Assembly: GCA_036506175.1 (NCBI GenBank)
Contig: DASXSE010000042.1
Span: 1 to 26,245 of the forward strand
Direction of reading: 5' to 3'
Source of the DNA: JAIBJP01 sp036506175
GTDB taxonomy: Bacteria > Actinomycetota > Thermoleophilia > Gaiellales > Gaiellaceae
Length of the DNA: 26,245 bases
Each line of letters starts with the position of its first letter. The stretch's first letter is position 1. A program made the position numbers and the translations under genes. Shown here piece by piece: positions 6,694 through 14,322 of the stretch. The notes beneath the pieces were generated by a model. The model searched no databases, was not told the origin of the DNA, and saw only the letters and a list, made by a program, of their open reading frames with translations.

Positions 6694-7788
6694 GTGGCCG
6701 TACCGCTGACCGATGTGAAGGCGCAGTACGCGCCGCTTCTCGAAGAGCTGCGAGCGCGACTCGATGAGGTCCTCGAGCGCGGTCAGTTCATCCTCGGGCC
6801 AAACGTGCGAGCGTTCGAGGAGGAAGCGGGCTCGTACCTGGGCGCGGCCGAGGCGATCGGCGTGGCGAACGGCACCGACGCGATCGTGCTCGTGCTCGAC
6901 GCGCTCGAAATCGGCCCCGGCGACGAGGTCATCTGTCCCGCGTTTACTTTCTATGCGACGGCCGAAGCGATTGCCCGGCGAGGGGCCACGCCCGTCTTCG
7001 CCGACATCGACCCGATCACGCTCAATCTGAGTCCGGGCCACGTTGCGGAACGGATCTCTCCACGAACGAAGGCGATCCTGGCCGTCCACCTCTTCGGCCG
7101 TCCCGCGGCGCTTGCGGAGCTCCCGCAGGACGTGCCGCTCGTCGAAGACGCCGCGCAGGCCTTTGGCGCGACCCTCGACGGCCGCCGAGTGGGGTCCTTC
7201 GGCGTCGCCGCCACGTTCAGCTTCTATCCGACCAAGAACCTTTTCGGCCTCGGGGACGGGGGTCTCGTCGTCACGCGTGACGCGGAAGTCGCGGAACGCA
7301 TCCGGCTCCTGCGCTTCCACGGCTCGAAGGACAAGGAGCGCTTCGACGCCCTGGGCTACAACTCGCGGCTCGACGAGCTTCAAGCGGCAGCCCTGCGGCT
7401 GTTCCTCGGGCATGTCGATGCGTGGAACGACGCCCGCCGCGCCGCCGCGCGGCGCTATGCCGACCTCGGGCTGGGCGAGTTTTGTGAGCTACCGCGCGAC
7501 GAGCCGGGGCACGTCTACCACGAGTTCGTCGTCCGCTCGGCCGAGCGCGACCGGCTCGCGGAAGCGCTGCGAACGGCCGAGGTGAGCTGCAAGTCCTACT
7601 ACGGAGTGCCGCTCCATCTCCAGCCCGCCTTGAGCTACCTGGGATACGAGCCCGGGAGCCTCCCGGAGACCGAACGCGCCTCGCGCGAGACCCTCGCGCT
7701 GCCGATGTGGCCCGGGATCTCGCCGCCGCAGCAAGAGGAAGTCGTGGAGGCGGCCAAGGCCGCCGCAGCGAAGGTGCGCGCGGCTTGA
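6694..7788 (+). CDS. DegT/DnrJ/EryC1/StrS-family sugar aminotransferase
   Basis: This is a PLP-dependent, fold type I aminotransferase of the nucleotide-sugar family, 364 residues (usual 360-400). It transfers an amino group from glutamate to a 4-keto (or 3-keto) NDP-sugar. Visible hallmarks are ANGTDAI near residue 60, PAFTF.ATAEAI, the strand VEDAAQAFGA, and the PLP lysine K181 in SFYPTKNLFGLGDGG. The substrate-loop segment YNSRLDELQAA follows. The gene overlaps the dehydratase downstream by TTGA, so the two are probably translated together and act in sequence: 4,6-dehydration, then amination, as in UDP-bacillosamine-type synthesis (PglF/PglE). The acetyltransferase that would follow (PglD) is not in the window. 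Exact sugar unknown. Confidence 0.88.
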   Translation: MAVPLTDVKAQYAPLLEELRARLDEVLERGQFILGPNVRAFEEEAGSYLGAAEAIGVANGTDAIVLVLDALEIGPGDEVICPAFTFYATAEAIARRGATPVFADIDPITLNLSPGHVAERISPRTKAILAVHLFGRPAALAELPQDVPLVEDAAQAFGATLDGRRVGSFGVAATFSFYPTKNLFGLGDGGLVVTRDAEVAERIRLLRFHGSKDKERFDALGYNSRLDELQAAALRLFLGHVDAWNDARRAAARRYADLGLGEFCELPRDEPGHVYHEFVVRSAERDRLAEALRTAEVSCKSYYGVPLHLQPALSYLGYEPGSLPETERASRETLALPMWPGISPPQQEEVVEAAKAAAAKVRAA

Positions 7789-9665
7789 GGCTCCTGAACC
7801 GGCATCGACTCTGGCAGCTCTTCATCGACGCGGGGCTCGTCGCACTCGCTTGGTATCTGGCCTTCTACCTGCGCTTCGACAAAGGCGTCCCCGGCCGCTA
7901 CGACGAGTTCCTGCGCGCGGATGTGTTCCTCGTCGTCGTCGGCGTGAGCACGGTCACGTTCGTCCTCTTCGGCCTCTACGACCACTGGTGGCGGTACGTC
8001 TCGATCCGGGACATGTGGCGCTCGGCCCTGGCGGTGACCGTGGCGGTTGTAGCCTCCGTGACCGTCATCTACTTCTGGAACCCGGTGCCGGGCTGGCGCC
8101 TGCCGCGCGGAATCGTCGGCATCGACTGGCTGATCCTCCTTGGCCTCGTCACCGGCGTGCGGCTCCTCGCCCGGACGCTGATGGAACGCCCGGGCCGCCA
8201 GCAGCTCGTTGCGCGCGGGAAGGAAGTGATCGTCGTCGGGGCCGGCGATGCGGGCCAGCTGATCCTCAAGGAGATGCTCAAGAACCGAAAGCTGGGCTAC
8301 ACCCCGATCTGCCTCGTCGACGACGATCCACGCAAGAAGAACCTACGGCTGCACGGCGTGCGCGTCCTCGGTACGACCCAGGATCTCCCGCACCTGATCG
8401 GGGACAACCGACCCGACGAGGTCATCATCGCCATTCCGTCCGCGGCCGGCGAGACGCGGCAGCGCATCGTCAATGCTTGTCGCGACGCGGGCGTCGCCGT
8501 CAAGACGCTGCCCGCCGTCCACGAGCTCATCAGCGGCGATCTCAACCTTTCGCGTCAGCTACGCGAAGTGCAGGTCGAGGACGTGCTCGGACGCGAGGCG
8601 GTTGAGCTCGACCTGGCGTCGATCGCGTCCTACCTCACTGGCGAGACCGTGCTCGTCACGGGCGCAGGAGGGTCGATCGGCTCGGAGCTCTGCCGCCAGA
8701 TCGCCGCCGTCGGGGCCGAGCGGATCGTGCTCGTCGACCACTCCGAGAATGCTCTAGTCGACGTCGAGCGCGAGCTCGCTTACGAGCGGAACTACGGCTC
8801 GACGGTCTCCGTGCTGGCCGACGCGAAGGACCGCGCCAAGATGCGCCGGCTGTTCGAGCGCTTCCATCCAGGCGTTGTCTTCCACGCCGCCGCGTACAAA
8901 CACGTCCCCCTGATGGAGTCGAACCCGCTCGAGTCCGTCCGCAACAACATCTTCGCCACGGCCGTCGTCGCCGATGTCGCCTCGGAGATGCGCACGAAGC
9001 GGTTCGTGCTCGTCTCGACGGACAAGGCGGTCAATCCGAAGAACGTCCTCGGTCAGACCAAGGCCGTGTGCGAGTGGATCGTGGAGGCGGCCGCCGCGCG
9101 GGAGCAGAACGGGACGCACTTCATCTCGGTTCGCTTCGGAAACGTGCTCGGCTCGTCGGGCAGCGTCATCCCGCTCTTCCGACGCCAGATCGCCCGCGGT
9201 GGTCCGGTGACGGTCACGCACCCGGAGATGACGCGCTATTTCATGACGATCCCCGAGGCGGTCCAGCTGATCATCCAGGCTGGCGCCATCGGGGCGAGCG
9301 GCGACATCTATGTGCTGGACATGGGCAAGCCGATCCGGATCATCGACCTGGCGCACAACATGATCCGGCTGTCCGGGAAGGAGCCGGAGCGCGACATCGC
9401 AATCGAGTTCATCGGGGTGCGGCCGGGCGAGAAGCTGCACGAGGAGCTCTGGGGGGCCGGCGAGGACGCCGTGCCGACGCCCCATCCCAAGATCCTCCGC
9501 TGCGCGACGCAGCCGGTCGACCCGCTGTGGCTGGACGATGAGCTCACCGAGCTCGAGCGCCTCGTCGAGGCTGGCGAGACCGTCGAGATCGTGAACCGGC
9601 TCGGCGCCATGGTGCGCAGCCCGCGCCGTCTGAGCGCGGCGGAGCGAGAGCCGGAAACCGTCTAG
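7785..9665 (+). CDS. Membrane-anchored NDP-sugar 4,6-dehydratase (PglF/CapD/WbpM-like)
   Basis: This is a polysaccharide-biosynthesis nucleotide-sugar epimerase/dehydratase of 626 residues when started at TTG 7785. Four N-terminal membrane helices (about residues 10-120, including an FYLRFD motif) come first. Next is a CoA-binding-like Rossmann domain (VVGAGDAG around 150-158), then the catalytic SDR domain with TGAGGSIGSEL at 292-302. Also seen are AAYKHVPLME, the T412-D413-K414 triad in STDKAV, and GVRPGEKLHEEL. In the large dehydratases the usual SDR tyrosine is Met; here L422 (VLGQTK) takes that position, with K426 kept. The family converts UDP-GlcNAc to its 4-keto-6-deoxy form. The start overlaps the aminotransferase stop (TTGA). 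The stop shares a CTAG with the convergent gene's stop. Confidence 0.9.
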   Translation: MRLLNRHRLWQLFIDAGLVALAWYLAFYLRFDKGVPGRYDEFLRADVFLVVVGVSTVTFVLFGLYDHWWRYVSIRDMWRSALAVTVAVVASVTVIYFWNPVPGWRLPRGIVGIDWLILLGLVTGVRLLARTLMERPGRQQLVARGKEVIVVGAGDAGQLILKEMLKNRKLGYTPICLVDDDPRKKNLRLHGVRVLGTTQDLPHLIGDNRPDEVIIAIPSAAGETRQRIVNACRDAGVAVKTLPAVHELISGDLNLSRQLREVQVEDVLGREAVELDLASIASYLTGETVLVTGAGGSIGSELCRQIAAVGAERIVLVDHSENALVDVERELAYERNYGSTVSVLADAKDRAKMRRLFERFHPGVVFHAAAYKHVPLMESNPLESVRNNIFATAVVADVASEMRTKRFVLVSTDKAVNPKNVLGQTKAVCEWIVEAAAAREQNGTHFISVRFGNVLGSSGSVIPLFRRQIARGGPVTVTHPEMTRYFMTIPEAVQLIIQAGAIGASGDIYVLDMGKPIRIIDLAHNMIRLSGKEPERDIAIEFIGVRPGEKLHEELWGAGEDAVPTPHPKILRCATQPVDPLWLDDELTELERLVEAGETVEIVNRLGAMVRSPRRLSAAEREPETV

Positions 9666-10663
9666 ATCGGAAGCAAAAGCTCGAGCATGTGGCGCGGGTC
9701 GCGCCGCACGCGGCCAGTGTCTCCGTCTCTCTTGGCCAGCTCGAGCGCGCGCGGATCGGTGAGCGGGCGCAGTCGGCCCTCGCGGATGAGCATCTCGTCG
9801 ACGCCGCCCAGCCGCCCGCCGTACGTCGTATAGACGGGGACGCCGAGGGCGGCCGCTTCGCGGTTCATCGTCCCGCCCGCCGACACGACGAGGTCCGACG
9901 CTGCGATGAGGCTCTGAGCATCGACTGCCTCCTCGGGGACGACGATCGAGGGGAGGCTTAGACCGCGCACGAAGTCCCGCTGCTCCTCGGTCCGCGGCAG
10001 GACGACGGCCTGGACCTCCTCCTGGTGGCCGAGGTGGTTCAGCACCTGCGGGAAGAGCCGGTTGGACTTGCGGTGGTAGAGCGAGACATCCGGCGGCGTG
10101 CGCACGGCCACGATCACGCGCTCGGGGTCGAGGCGGAGCGGCTCGAGCGTCCGCCGATCGGGCTCGAAGTCGGCGAGGTAGTACTCCTCCTTCAGCCCCT
10201 CATAGCGACGGAGCTTCGGCGGGTGGACGCCGTAGCGCTCCAACCGTTCGGGTGGAATCGCCTCCGGGACGACGACGAAGGTGGCCGCCCGGCAGCCGAG
10301 CTGGTGCTGGACGGTGGCGAACTCGTAGTCGAACGTCGTCGAGCTGGGGATGCCGAGCGCGCGTGCGGTCATGGTGAGGTGATGCGAGCCGTGCGCGAGA
10401 GCGGCGTCGAAATCGCGCCCGCGTGCCCAGCGGCGGAGGCCCGCCAGCCTCGTCAGCATCGTTCCGAGCTTGCCGACCCGCGACCTGCCGCCGTGGCGGC
10501 CGATCAGATCGGCTTCGATGCCGTGCAGCTCGAGCAGCTGCACCGTCTGTGCGTACTCTCGCGCGGTTACCTCGACCTCGTCTCCGCGCTCACGCAGGAG
10601 CTTGATCAGCGGCCGAAACACCAGCACATGTGCCGGCGCTGTGATGTCTATCCAAATCCTCAC
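9662..10663 (-). CDS. DUF354 family protein (GT-B-like)
   Basis: The 333-residue protein begins MRIWIDITAPAHVLVF, the N-terminal signature of DUF354, a family with a glycosyltransferase-B / UDP-GlcNAc 2-epimerase-like fold found in archaea and in bacterial surface-polysaccharide loci. Other landmarks are an AHGSHH loop, FDYEFA, YEGLKEEYYL and a C-terminal SAGGTMNREAAALGVPVYT segment. That last segment resembles the donor-binding half of GT-B enzymes. Its reaction is not established. It is the last gene of a minus-strand block after a sugar-1-phosphate transferase and an AsnB amidotransferase, which supports a glycan role. It converges on the dehydratase gene, and the two stop codons overlap in one CTAG. 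A 169-base gap separates it from asnB. Confidence 0.85.
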   Translation of the reverse strand: MRIWIDITAPAHVLVFRPLIKLLRERGDEVEVTAREYAQTVQLLELHGIEADLIGRHGGRSRVGKLGTMLTRLAGLRRWARGRDFDAALAHGSHHLTMTARALGIPSSTTFDYEFATVQHQLGCRAATFVVVPEAIPPERLERYGVHPPKLRRYEGLKEEYYLADFEPDRRTLEPLRLDPERVIVAVRTPPDVSLYHRKSNRLFPQVLNHLGHQEEVQAVVLPRTEEQRDFVRGLSLPSIVVPEEAVDAQSLIAASDLVVSAGGTMNREAAALGVPVYTTYGGRLGGVDEMLIREGRLRPLTDPRALELAKRDGDTGRVRRDPRHMLELLLPI

Positions 10664-10832
10664 GTCCCTCGCCGCCCGCGCTTTCGCCCGGCGAAGCCGG
10701 GCTTGGCCGCGGGCTGACGCCGCTGGCGGCAGGATCCTGCGCCCTCGGGGCTAGGCCGTGCTACTTGTGCACTGTCCGTCGCCCCTCGGGCTTGCCTCCC
10801 TGGCCAGCGACGCCCGAGGAACGTGAGCAAGC
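10664..10832. other. 169-base gap with two inverted repeats between asnB and the DUF354 gene
   Basis: I see no gene here. On the minus strand this is the region between the asnB stop and the DUF354 start. A perfect hairpin GCCCGGC-GAA-GCCGGGC occupies 10686-10702, and a second inverted repeat pairs 10784-10791 (CCTCGGGC) with 10812-10819 (GCCCGAGG) across 20 bases. Neither is followed by a T-run on the minus strand. They may be weak terminators, attenuators or RNA-processing hairpins that set the ratio of asnB to DUF354 expression. Confidence 0.5.
10686..10702 (-). terminator. GC-rich hairpin, possible transcript end or attenuator
   Basis: A perfect 7-base stem (GCCCGGC/GCCGGGC) with a 3-base loop lies 23 bases before the DUF354 start and about 130 bases after the asnB stop. 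It is very stable but lacks a U-tract, so intrinsic termination is uncertain. It may pause or stabilise RNA. Confidence 0.35.
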
Positions 10833-12707
10833 TCAAGCGGCTACTGCTGTCTTTGCCGCCTCGACCTGCTCGAGCCAGAGGCCGAACGTGAGCAATCCCC
10901 AAAGCTGACGCGACAGGTCCTTCCGCCCGGCGACGTGGTCCTCGAGCAGGCGCGAAACGACCTCGGGCCGAAAGTAGCCCTGACGCCGAACGGTCTCAGG
11001 CGAAAGGATCTCGCGGGCGAAGGGCACGAGGGGCCCGCGAAGCCAAGCCGCGGCGGGAATCGAGAACCCGCGCTTCTTCCCGTACACGACCGAGCGCGGG
11101 AGTAGCGGCGCGACCGCCTTCCGCAAGAGGCGCTTCTTCGCCAGGCCGCGCACTTTCAGATGCGCGGGGAGAGAAAGCGCGAAGCCGGCGACCACCTCGT
11201 CCAGATAGGGAACACGCGCCTCGAGCGAGTGGGCCATGCTTGCGCGGTCGGTCTTCACGAGCAGGTCGTCGACCAGGTAGACGCCGAAGTCGACGTCCTG
11301 GAGGCGTGCCAGCGGATCCGCGCCTTCCGTCTCTGCGTAGCGGGCTCGGTAGGACTCCAGAGGGTCTGCGGTTCCACGGCGGTTCGGGCCGAGAAGCTCC
11401 GCGCGCGCTTCCGGCGTGAAGATCTCCTTCCAGGCGTGGTGACGCTCGAGCGGCGGCAAGTGCGCCCCACGGACGAATCGCTTGGCCTTGTAGTCGAAGC
11501 TCGCCCTGCCGGACGAGCTCGGGAGTGCCTCCACAAGCGGCCGGACGACTCCGGCGACTCCGGCGAGTCGGGGCGCGAGCTGATCCGCCACGTAGGTGTA
11601 GTAGCCGCCGAAAAGCTCGTCTCCACCCTCGCCGGAGAGCGCCACCTTCACGTGTCGGCTGGCCAGCTCGGAAACCAGGTAAGTCGGCAAGGCGGACGAG
11701 TCGGCGAAGGGCTCGTCGAAGGCGGCTGCCAGCTTCGGGAGAAGCTCGGTCGCGTCCGGGCGCAGCATGAGCTCGTGGTGGTCCGTGTCGTATCGCTCTG
11801 CGACTGCGCGCGCGTCGGCGAGCTCGTTGAACGAGCTCTCCTCGAAACCGATCGAAAAGGTCTGGACGCGCTCGCTGGACTCGAGCGCGGCAAGGGCCGC
11901 GAGGGCGCCGGAGTCGACGCCGCCCGAGAGCAGCACGCCAACCGGGACGTCAGCGATGAGGTGCGCCCGAACGGAGTCGCGAAGGCGTGCGCGCAGCTCC
12001 TCGGCGAGCTCGGCCTGTTCGCCGCCGCGAAGATCCTCGGCCGCGACAGGTGTCGGCCGCGCAAACCGCTCGATGCGCGGCTCGCCCGGTTCGTCCCAGA
12101 CGAGGACATGACCGGCCGGCAGCTTGCTCGTCCCGCGCCAGATCGAGAGCGGTGCCGGGATGGAGTTGAAGGCCAGGAACGCCTCGAGGGCGTCCAGATC
12201 GACTTCCCCGCGCGGAAGGGCTTTCAACTCGGATGCGAACGAGAGCACGCGGCCTTCGACGCGGTAATAGAGCGGCTTGATGCCGAATCGGTCACGCGCG
12301 AGGATGAGCCGTCGCTGCTTCGAGTCCCACAGCGCGATCGCGAACATCCCGCGCAGCTCGGTCACGAAGGTGGCGCCGCGCTCCTCGTACAAGTGCACGA
12401 GCACCTCGGTGTCGCTCCGGGTCGAAAACGAGTGACCGCGTCGCTCGAGGCTCGCCCGCAGCTCTCGGTAGTTGTAGATCTCGCCGTTCTGCACGACCTG
12501 AACCGAGCCGTCCTCGTTCCCGATCGGCTGGTCGCCGCCTTCCAGATCGATGATCGAGAGCCGCCGGGCGGCTAGGGCCACGGGCCCGTCGACGAGACTC
12601 CCCTCGCTGTCCGGGCCGCGATGCCGCAGCGTCTCGTTCATCGCTGCCAGCGGCGTGGCGTCGACGGCGCTGCCGTCGAGCGCGACCAGTCCGCAGATCC
12701 CGCACAT
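10833..12707 (-). CDS. asnB: Asparagine synthase (glutamine-hydrolysing), AsnB family
   Basis: The 624-residue protein has the full two-domain plan. The N-terminal class II glutaminase begins with catalytic C2 (MCGICGLV), with RHRGPD near residue 30, NGEIYNY and a GMFAIALWD segment. The C-terminal ATP-pyrophosphatase domain has the P-loop SGGVDS at 261-266, SGEGGDELFGGY and KTDRASMAHSLEARVPYLD. It can make asparagine from aspartate, glutamine and ATP. In polysaccharide clusters close relatives amidate sugar or uronic-acid carboxyls, and its position between a sugar transferase and DUF354 makes that a real alternative. The start ATG 12707 is preceded by no Shine-Dalgarno sequence but by TAGACT 8 bases upstream. 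The start is secure because Cys2 must follow the initiator. Confidence 0.92.
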   Translation of the reverse strand: MCGICGLVALDGSAVDATPLAAMNETLRHRGPDSEGSLVDGPVALAARRLSIIDLEGGDQPIGNEDGSVQVVQNGEIYNYRELRASLERRGHSFSTRSDTEVLVHLYEERGATFVTELRGMFAIALWDSKQRRLILARDRFGIKPLYYRVEGRVLSFASELKALPRGEVDLDALEAFLAFNSIPAPLSIWRGTSKLPAGHVLVWDEPGEPRIERFARPTPVAAEDLRGGEQAELAEELRARLRDSVRAHLIADVPVGVLLSGGVDSGALAALAALESSERVQTFSIGFEESSFNELADARAVAERYDTDHHELMLRPDATELLPKLAAAFDEPFADSSALPTYLVSELASRHVKVALSGEGGDELFGGYYTYVADQLAPRLAGVAGVVRPLVEALPSSSGRASFDYKAKRFVRGAHLPPLERHHAWKEIFTPEARAELLGPNRRGTADPLESYRARYAETEGADPLARLQDVDFGVYLVDDLLVKTDRASMAHSLEARVPYLDEVVAGFALSLPAHLKVRGLAKKRLLRKAVAPLLPRSVVYGKKRGFSIPAAAWLRGPLVPFAREILSPETVRRQGYFRPEVVSRLLEDHVAGRKDLSRQLWGLLTFGLWLEQVEAAKTAVAA

Positions 12708-12715
12708 GGGCGGTG

Positions 12716-12721
12716 AGTCTA
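12716..12721 (-). promoter_or_regulatory. Probable -10 box (TAGACT) overlapping the sugar-transferase stop codon
   Basis: Read on the minus strand, TAGACT contains the TAG stop of the upstream sugar transferase (12721-12719) and ends 8 bases (CACCGCCC) before the asnB ATG. This is the same layout as at 6680-6694. A leaderless asnB transcript independent of the upstream gene is likely. No good -35 is seen. Confidence 0.5.
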
Positions 12722-13420
12722 GTTACGGGGCCCGCGCACCAGGCTCCACACGGCGCGCGCTGACTGGCGCAGCACGCGCCAGACGGTGGCGAAGACGACC
12801 CGGAGGTACAGCCCGACAGAGCGGTCGGCGATGTATTCGAAGTCGTGGGCCAGCTTCTCCGCCCATGACTCTTCGCGGCCCATGCGCGTTTGTGCGAAGC
12901 CGGTCAAGCCCGGACGGACGACGAGCCGCTGCCAGTACTGGGGGATCTCGCGAGCGAGCTCCTCGAAGAACGTCGGGCGGATCGGCCGGGGCCCCACGAT
13001 CGACATGTCGCCGCGCAGGACGTTCCAGAGCTGGGGGATCTCGTCGAGCTGCGAGGCGCGCAGCCATCGGCCCAGGCGCGTCACCTCGGCTTCGGTGCGC
13101 TTCGAGAGCTCCTCGCCGTAGTAGGGACCGAGCCTCGTCTCGGCATCGGGCGTGAGGGTGCGGAACTTGTACATGTGGAAGATGCGCCCGTAACGCCCCA
13201 CGCGCAGACCGCGATAGAGGAGCGGGGTCCCGCTCGTCAGCCGAATCGCCAAGGCGACGAGCACGAAAGCCGGCGAGAAGATCAGCAGTGAGACGGCCGC
13301 GATGAAGACGTCGAGGCCGCGGAGAACGACGTCCGCACCTCGTCGTTCGAACCCCTCTCGCGAGAGCCTCGCATAGCGCTCGGCGAGCGAGTCTGGCGTC
13401 GTTTTCTCAACGCGTTGCAT
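12719..13420 (-). CDS. Phosphoglycosyl transferase (bacterial sugar transferase, PglC/WbaP C-terminal type)
   Basis: The 233-residue monotopic enzyme transfers a sugar-1-phosphate from an NDP-sugar to polyprenyl phosphate, the first membrane step of glycan assembly. It has one hydrophobic re-entrant segment (about 35-60), then MYKFRT near residue 83, the catalytic Asp-Glu pair D126-E127 in QLDEIPQLWNVLRGDMSIVGPRP, and the RPGLTGFAQ motif near 170. It is the compact form without the four N-terminal helices of WbaP. A 30-residue N-terminal arm precedes the membrane segment. ATG 13420 lies 11 bases from the LysR start on the other strand. With the DegT and dehydratase genes nearby it parallels PglC of the bacillosamine pathway; the actual sugar cannot be read from sequence. 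Confidence 0.9.
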   Translation of the reverse strand: MQRVEKTTPDSLAERYARLSREGFERRGADVVLRGLDVFIAAVSLLIFSPAFVLVALAIRLTSGTPLLYRGLRVGRYGRIFHMYKFRTLTPDAETRLGPYYGEELSKRTEAEVTRLGRWLRASQLDEIPQLWNVLRGDMSIVGPRPIRPTFFEELAREIPQYWQRLVVRPGLTGFAQTRMGREESWAEKLAHDFEYIADRSVGLYLRVVFATVWRVLRQSARAVWSLVRGPRN

Positions 13421-13433
13421 AATGAATGCTTAT
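13418..13433. promoter_or_regulatory. Overlapping divergent -10 boxes and dyad between sugar transferase and LysR gene
   Basis: On the plus strand CATAAT (13418-13423) ends 8 bases before ATG 13432. On the minus strand TAAGCA ends 6 bases before the sugar transferase ATG 13420. Both genes would be leaderless, and their promoters interlock. A short dyad, GCAT-N5-ATGC (13417-13429), is centred in the gap and could be where the LysR protein acts on itself. Confidence 0.45.
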
Positions 13434-14322
13434 GGACACGCGGCAGCTTCAGGCCTTTTGCGCAGTCGTTGAGAAGAAGAGCTTCTCACAGGCTGCCGAG
13501 AAACTCGGCGTCACGCAGCCGGCGGTGAGTCTGCAGGTGCGCGCGCTCGAGCAGCGGCTCGGCCAAACTCTCCTTGACCGCTCCGGGCGACGCGTCGAAC
13601 CGACCGAGGCGGGCCGCCGCCTCTATCGCAGCGCCCAGCGCATGTTGGCCCTCGAGGAGCAGCTCCTCGAGGAGGTCTCGGGCGACGAGGAAGGTCTCCA
13701 TGGCACGCTCACGATCGGCGCGTCGACAGGTCCAGGCGCTCACCTCGTCCCGCTCCTGCTCTGCGAGTTCCAGCGCGAGCACGAGGACCTGCACGTCGCC
13801 CTCTCGATCTGGGACACCCAGACCGTCATCGACCGGGTCGCCGAGCGGGAGCTCGAGCTCGGCGTCGTCGGCGCCTTGCGTCGCCACCGGTCACTCGAGT
13901 TCGAGCCGCTCGTGCGGGACGAGATCGTGCTCGCGGTTCCACCCGGCCACCGCGCCGCGGGCGGTCGGCTCAGCGTCGACGAGCTGAAGGAGGAGACGCT
14001 CATCGTCATGCAGGAGGGCGCAGGCGTCCGGCAAGTCGTGGAGGAGGAGCTACGGCGGGCAGGATTGCGGCTCCGAGGCGTGGAGCCCAGGCTCGAGCTC
14101 GGCCTTCAGGAGTCGATCAAGAGCGCGGTCGCGGCCGGGTACGGAGTTGCGTTCATCTCCCGGACAGCCATCGAGGGGGAGCTGCAGGCTGGGACGATCG
14201 CGGCCGCCGGCGTCGAGGGCGTGGAGCCGGCGCGGCAGATCTACGTCGTGCGCGCGCGCGGGCGCGCACCGACGCATGCAGCCGAGGCGTTCCTTTCCTT
14301 CGCCCGGGACCGCGTTCGATGA
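13432..14322 (+). CDS. LysR family transcriptional regulator
   Basis: The 296-residue protein has the full LysR plan. An N-terminal winged helix-turn-helix (residues 1-60: RQLQAFCAVVEKKSFSQAAEKLGVTQPAVSLQVRALE in overlapping segments, then LDRSGRRVEPTEAG) is followed by a linker helix and a two-lobed effector domain (about 88-290). ATG 13432 is preferred because it starts directly at the domain and matches the CATAAT box 8 bases upstream; ATG 13426 adds two residues. The stop overlaps the reductase gene as ATGA, so regulator and enzyme are coupled. It also faces the sugar transferase across 11 bases and could influence it. The inducer is unknown; the linked reductase suggests a small carboxylic or aromatic-breakdown metabolite. 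Confidence 0.92.
   Translation: MDTRQLQAFCAVVEKKSFSQAAEKLGVTQPAVSLQVRALEQRLGQTLLDRSGRRVEPTEAGRRLYRSAQRMLALEEQLLEEVSGDEEGLHGTLTIGASTGPGAHLVPLLLCEFQREHEDLHVALSIWDTQTVIDRVAERELELGVVGALRRHRSLEFEPLVRDEIVLAVPPGHRAAGGRLSVDELKEETLIVMQEGAGVRQVVEEELRRAGLRLRGVEPRLELGLQESIKSAVAAGYGVAFISRTAIEGELQAGTIAAAGVEGVEPARQIYVVRARGRAPTHAAEAFLSFARDRVR

Noticed and set aside
11160..12575. A 471-codon plus-strand frame opposite asnB.
   Set aside because: No recognisable motifs. asnB on the minus strand has all catalytic motifs over the same bases.
13415..13434. A classical LysR T-N11-A box in the divergent gap.
   Set aside because: A T and an A can be found at that spacing, but without a good symmetrical arm; only the GCAT-N5-ATGC dyad is reported, as a possibility.
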